A DNA stretch of 60,095 nt from Pseudomonas grimontii (GTDB lineage Bacteria; Pseudomonadota; Gammaproteobacteria; Pseudomonadales; Pseudomonadaceae). Where the stretch lies: positions 1 through 60,095 of the forward strand of contig NZ_VFES01000031.1 of the NCBI RefSeq assembly GCF_007858185.1. Direction: 5' to 3'. The translations under genes and the position numbers were made by a program. The notes beneath the pieces were generated by a model. It made no database searches and was not told where the DNA came from. It saw only the letters and a program-made list of their open reading frames with translations. This document shows, in pieces, positions 59,993 through 60,095 of this stretch. Within the stretch, counting starts at the first letter, position 1. The number at the start of each line of letters is the position of its first letter.

Positions 59993-60095
59993 TATGCGCT
60001 AACCAAATCTCCCACTCCATAGCTCATCTTGCTGGTATCCCCGTTTTCGCGGGGATTCACGCAGTTTCCGACTTATCGTTCCCCACTCTTCAAGG

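Noticed and set aside
60037..60054. TCCCCGTTTTCGCGGGGA resembles the core of a type I-E CRISPR repeat.
   Set aside because: Only one unit is present, with no second repeat at spacer distance before the window ends. It is more simply a short hairpin after a REP.

Overview
The window reads as chromosomal DNA of a fluorescent pseudomonad (Pseudomonas fluorescens group). The evidence is high-GC coding sequence, many short palindromic REP/REPIN repeats of the GTGGGAGGGGGCTTGC type between genes, two OprD-family porins, the glutaminase and MetE types, and a nir cluster in the P. aeruginosa gene order. I see no tRNA, rRNA, insertion sequence, prophage or CRISPR array.

Layout. 1-5.1 kb: sulfonate/nitrate-type ABC uptake genes (a lone binding protein divergent from a binding protein-permease-ATPase operon) and a convergent AraC regulator. 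5.1-10.2 kb: a small gene behind a Fur-box-like site, an orphan one-module NRPS-like enzyme (adenylation-carrier-reductase), a small membrane protein and glutaminase. 10.2-13.3 kb: a small protein gene with a structured leader, then carboxynorspermidine dehydrogenase and decarboxylase. 13.6-20.6 kb: a LacI regulator, a complete ABC importer, a GpdQ-like phosphodiesterase and an OprD porin, which together look like uptake and hydrolysis of a phosphodiester. 20.8-23.1 kb: metE, followed by a 0.8 kb island of repeats. 23.9-34.4 kb: mixed housekeeping and accessory genes, including two divergent L,D-transpeptidases, a DapF-like protein that has lost one catalytic cysteine, and an RsbQ-like hydrolase overlapping a PAS histidine kinase. 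34.5-41.6 kb: a tandem pair of TPM-domain membrane proteins, three GNAT acetyltransferases, several small unknown proteins and a second copy of the structured leader. 41.7-43.9 kb: copper delivery genes (PCuAC, Sco, DUF2946). 44.1-48.7 kb: a second OprD porin, a CopD-like membrane protein, a HemN paralog without iron-sulfur cysteines, and hemN. 49.0-59.9 kb: the full nitrite reductase and heme d1 cluster nirSMCFDLGHJEN with divergent nirQOP.

The right-hand third works as one oxygen-limitation module. Near-perfect Anr/Dnr boxes (TTGAY-N4-ATCAA) lie before the CopD-like gene, before the HemN pair and between nirS and nirQ. HemN supplies heme without oxygen, nirEJFDLGHN make heme d1, NirS uses it to reduce nitrite to NO with electrons from NirM/NirC, and NirQ/O/P support maturation or the membrane side.

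The most unusual observation is a leader found twice (about 10.48-10.70 kb and 39.82-40.03 kb), each time 56-62 nt before a small gene on the minus strand. Both copies fold into the same long stem capped by a UUCG tetraloop hairpin. Apparent A-C mismatches on the plus strand become G-U wobbles on the gene strand, and several pairs co-vary between copies. This points to a structured RNA acting on the gene strand. Other notable points are a REPIN translated in frame at the end of nirD, the orphan adenylation-reductase enzyme and the RsbQ/PAS-kinase pair.
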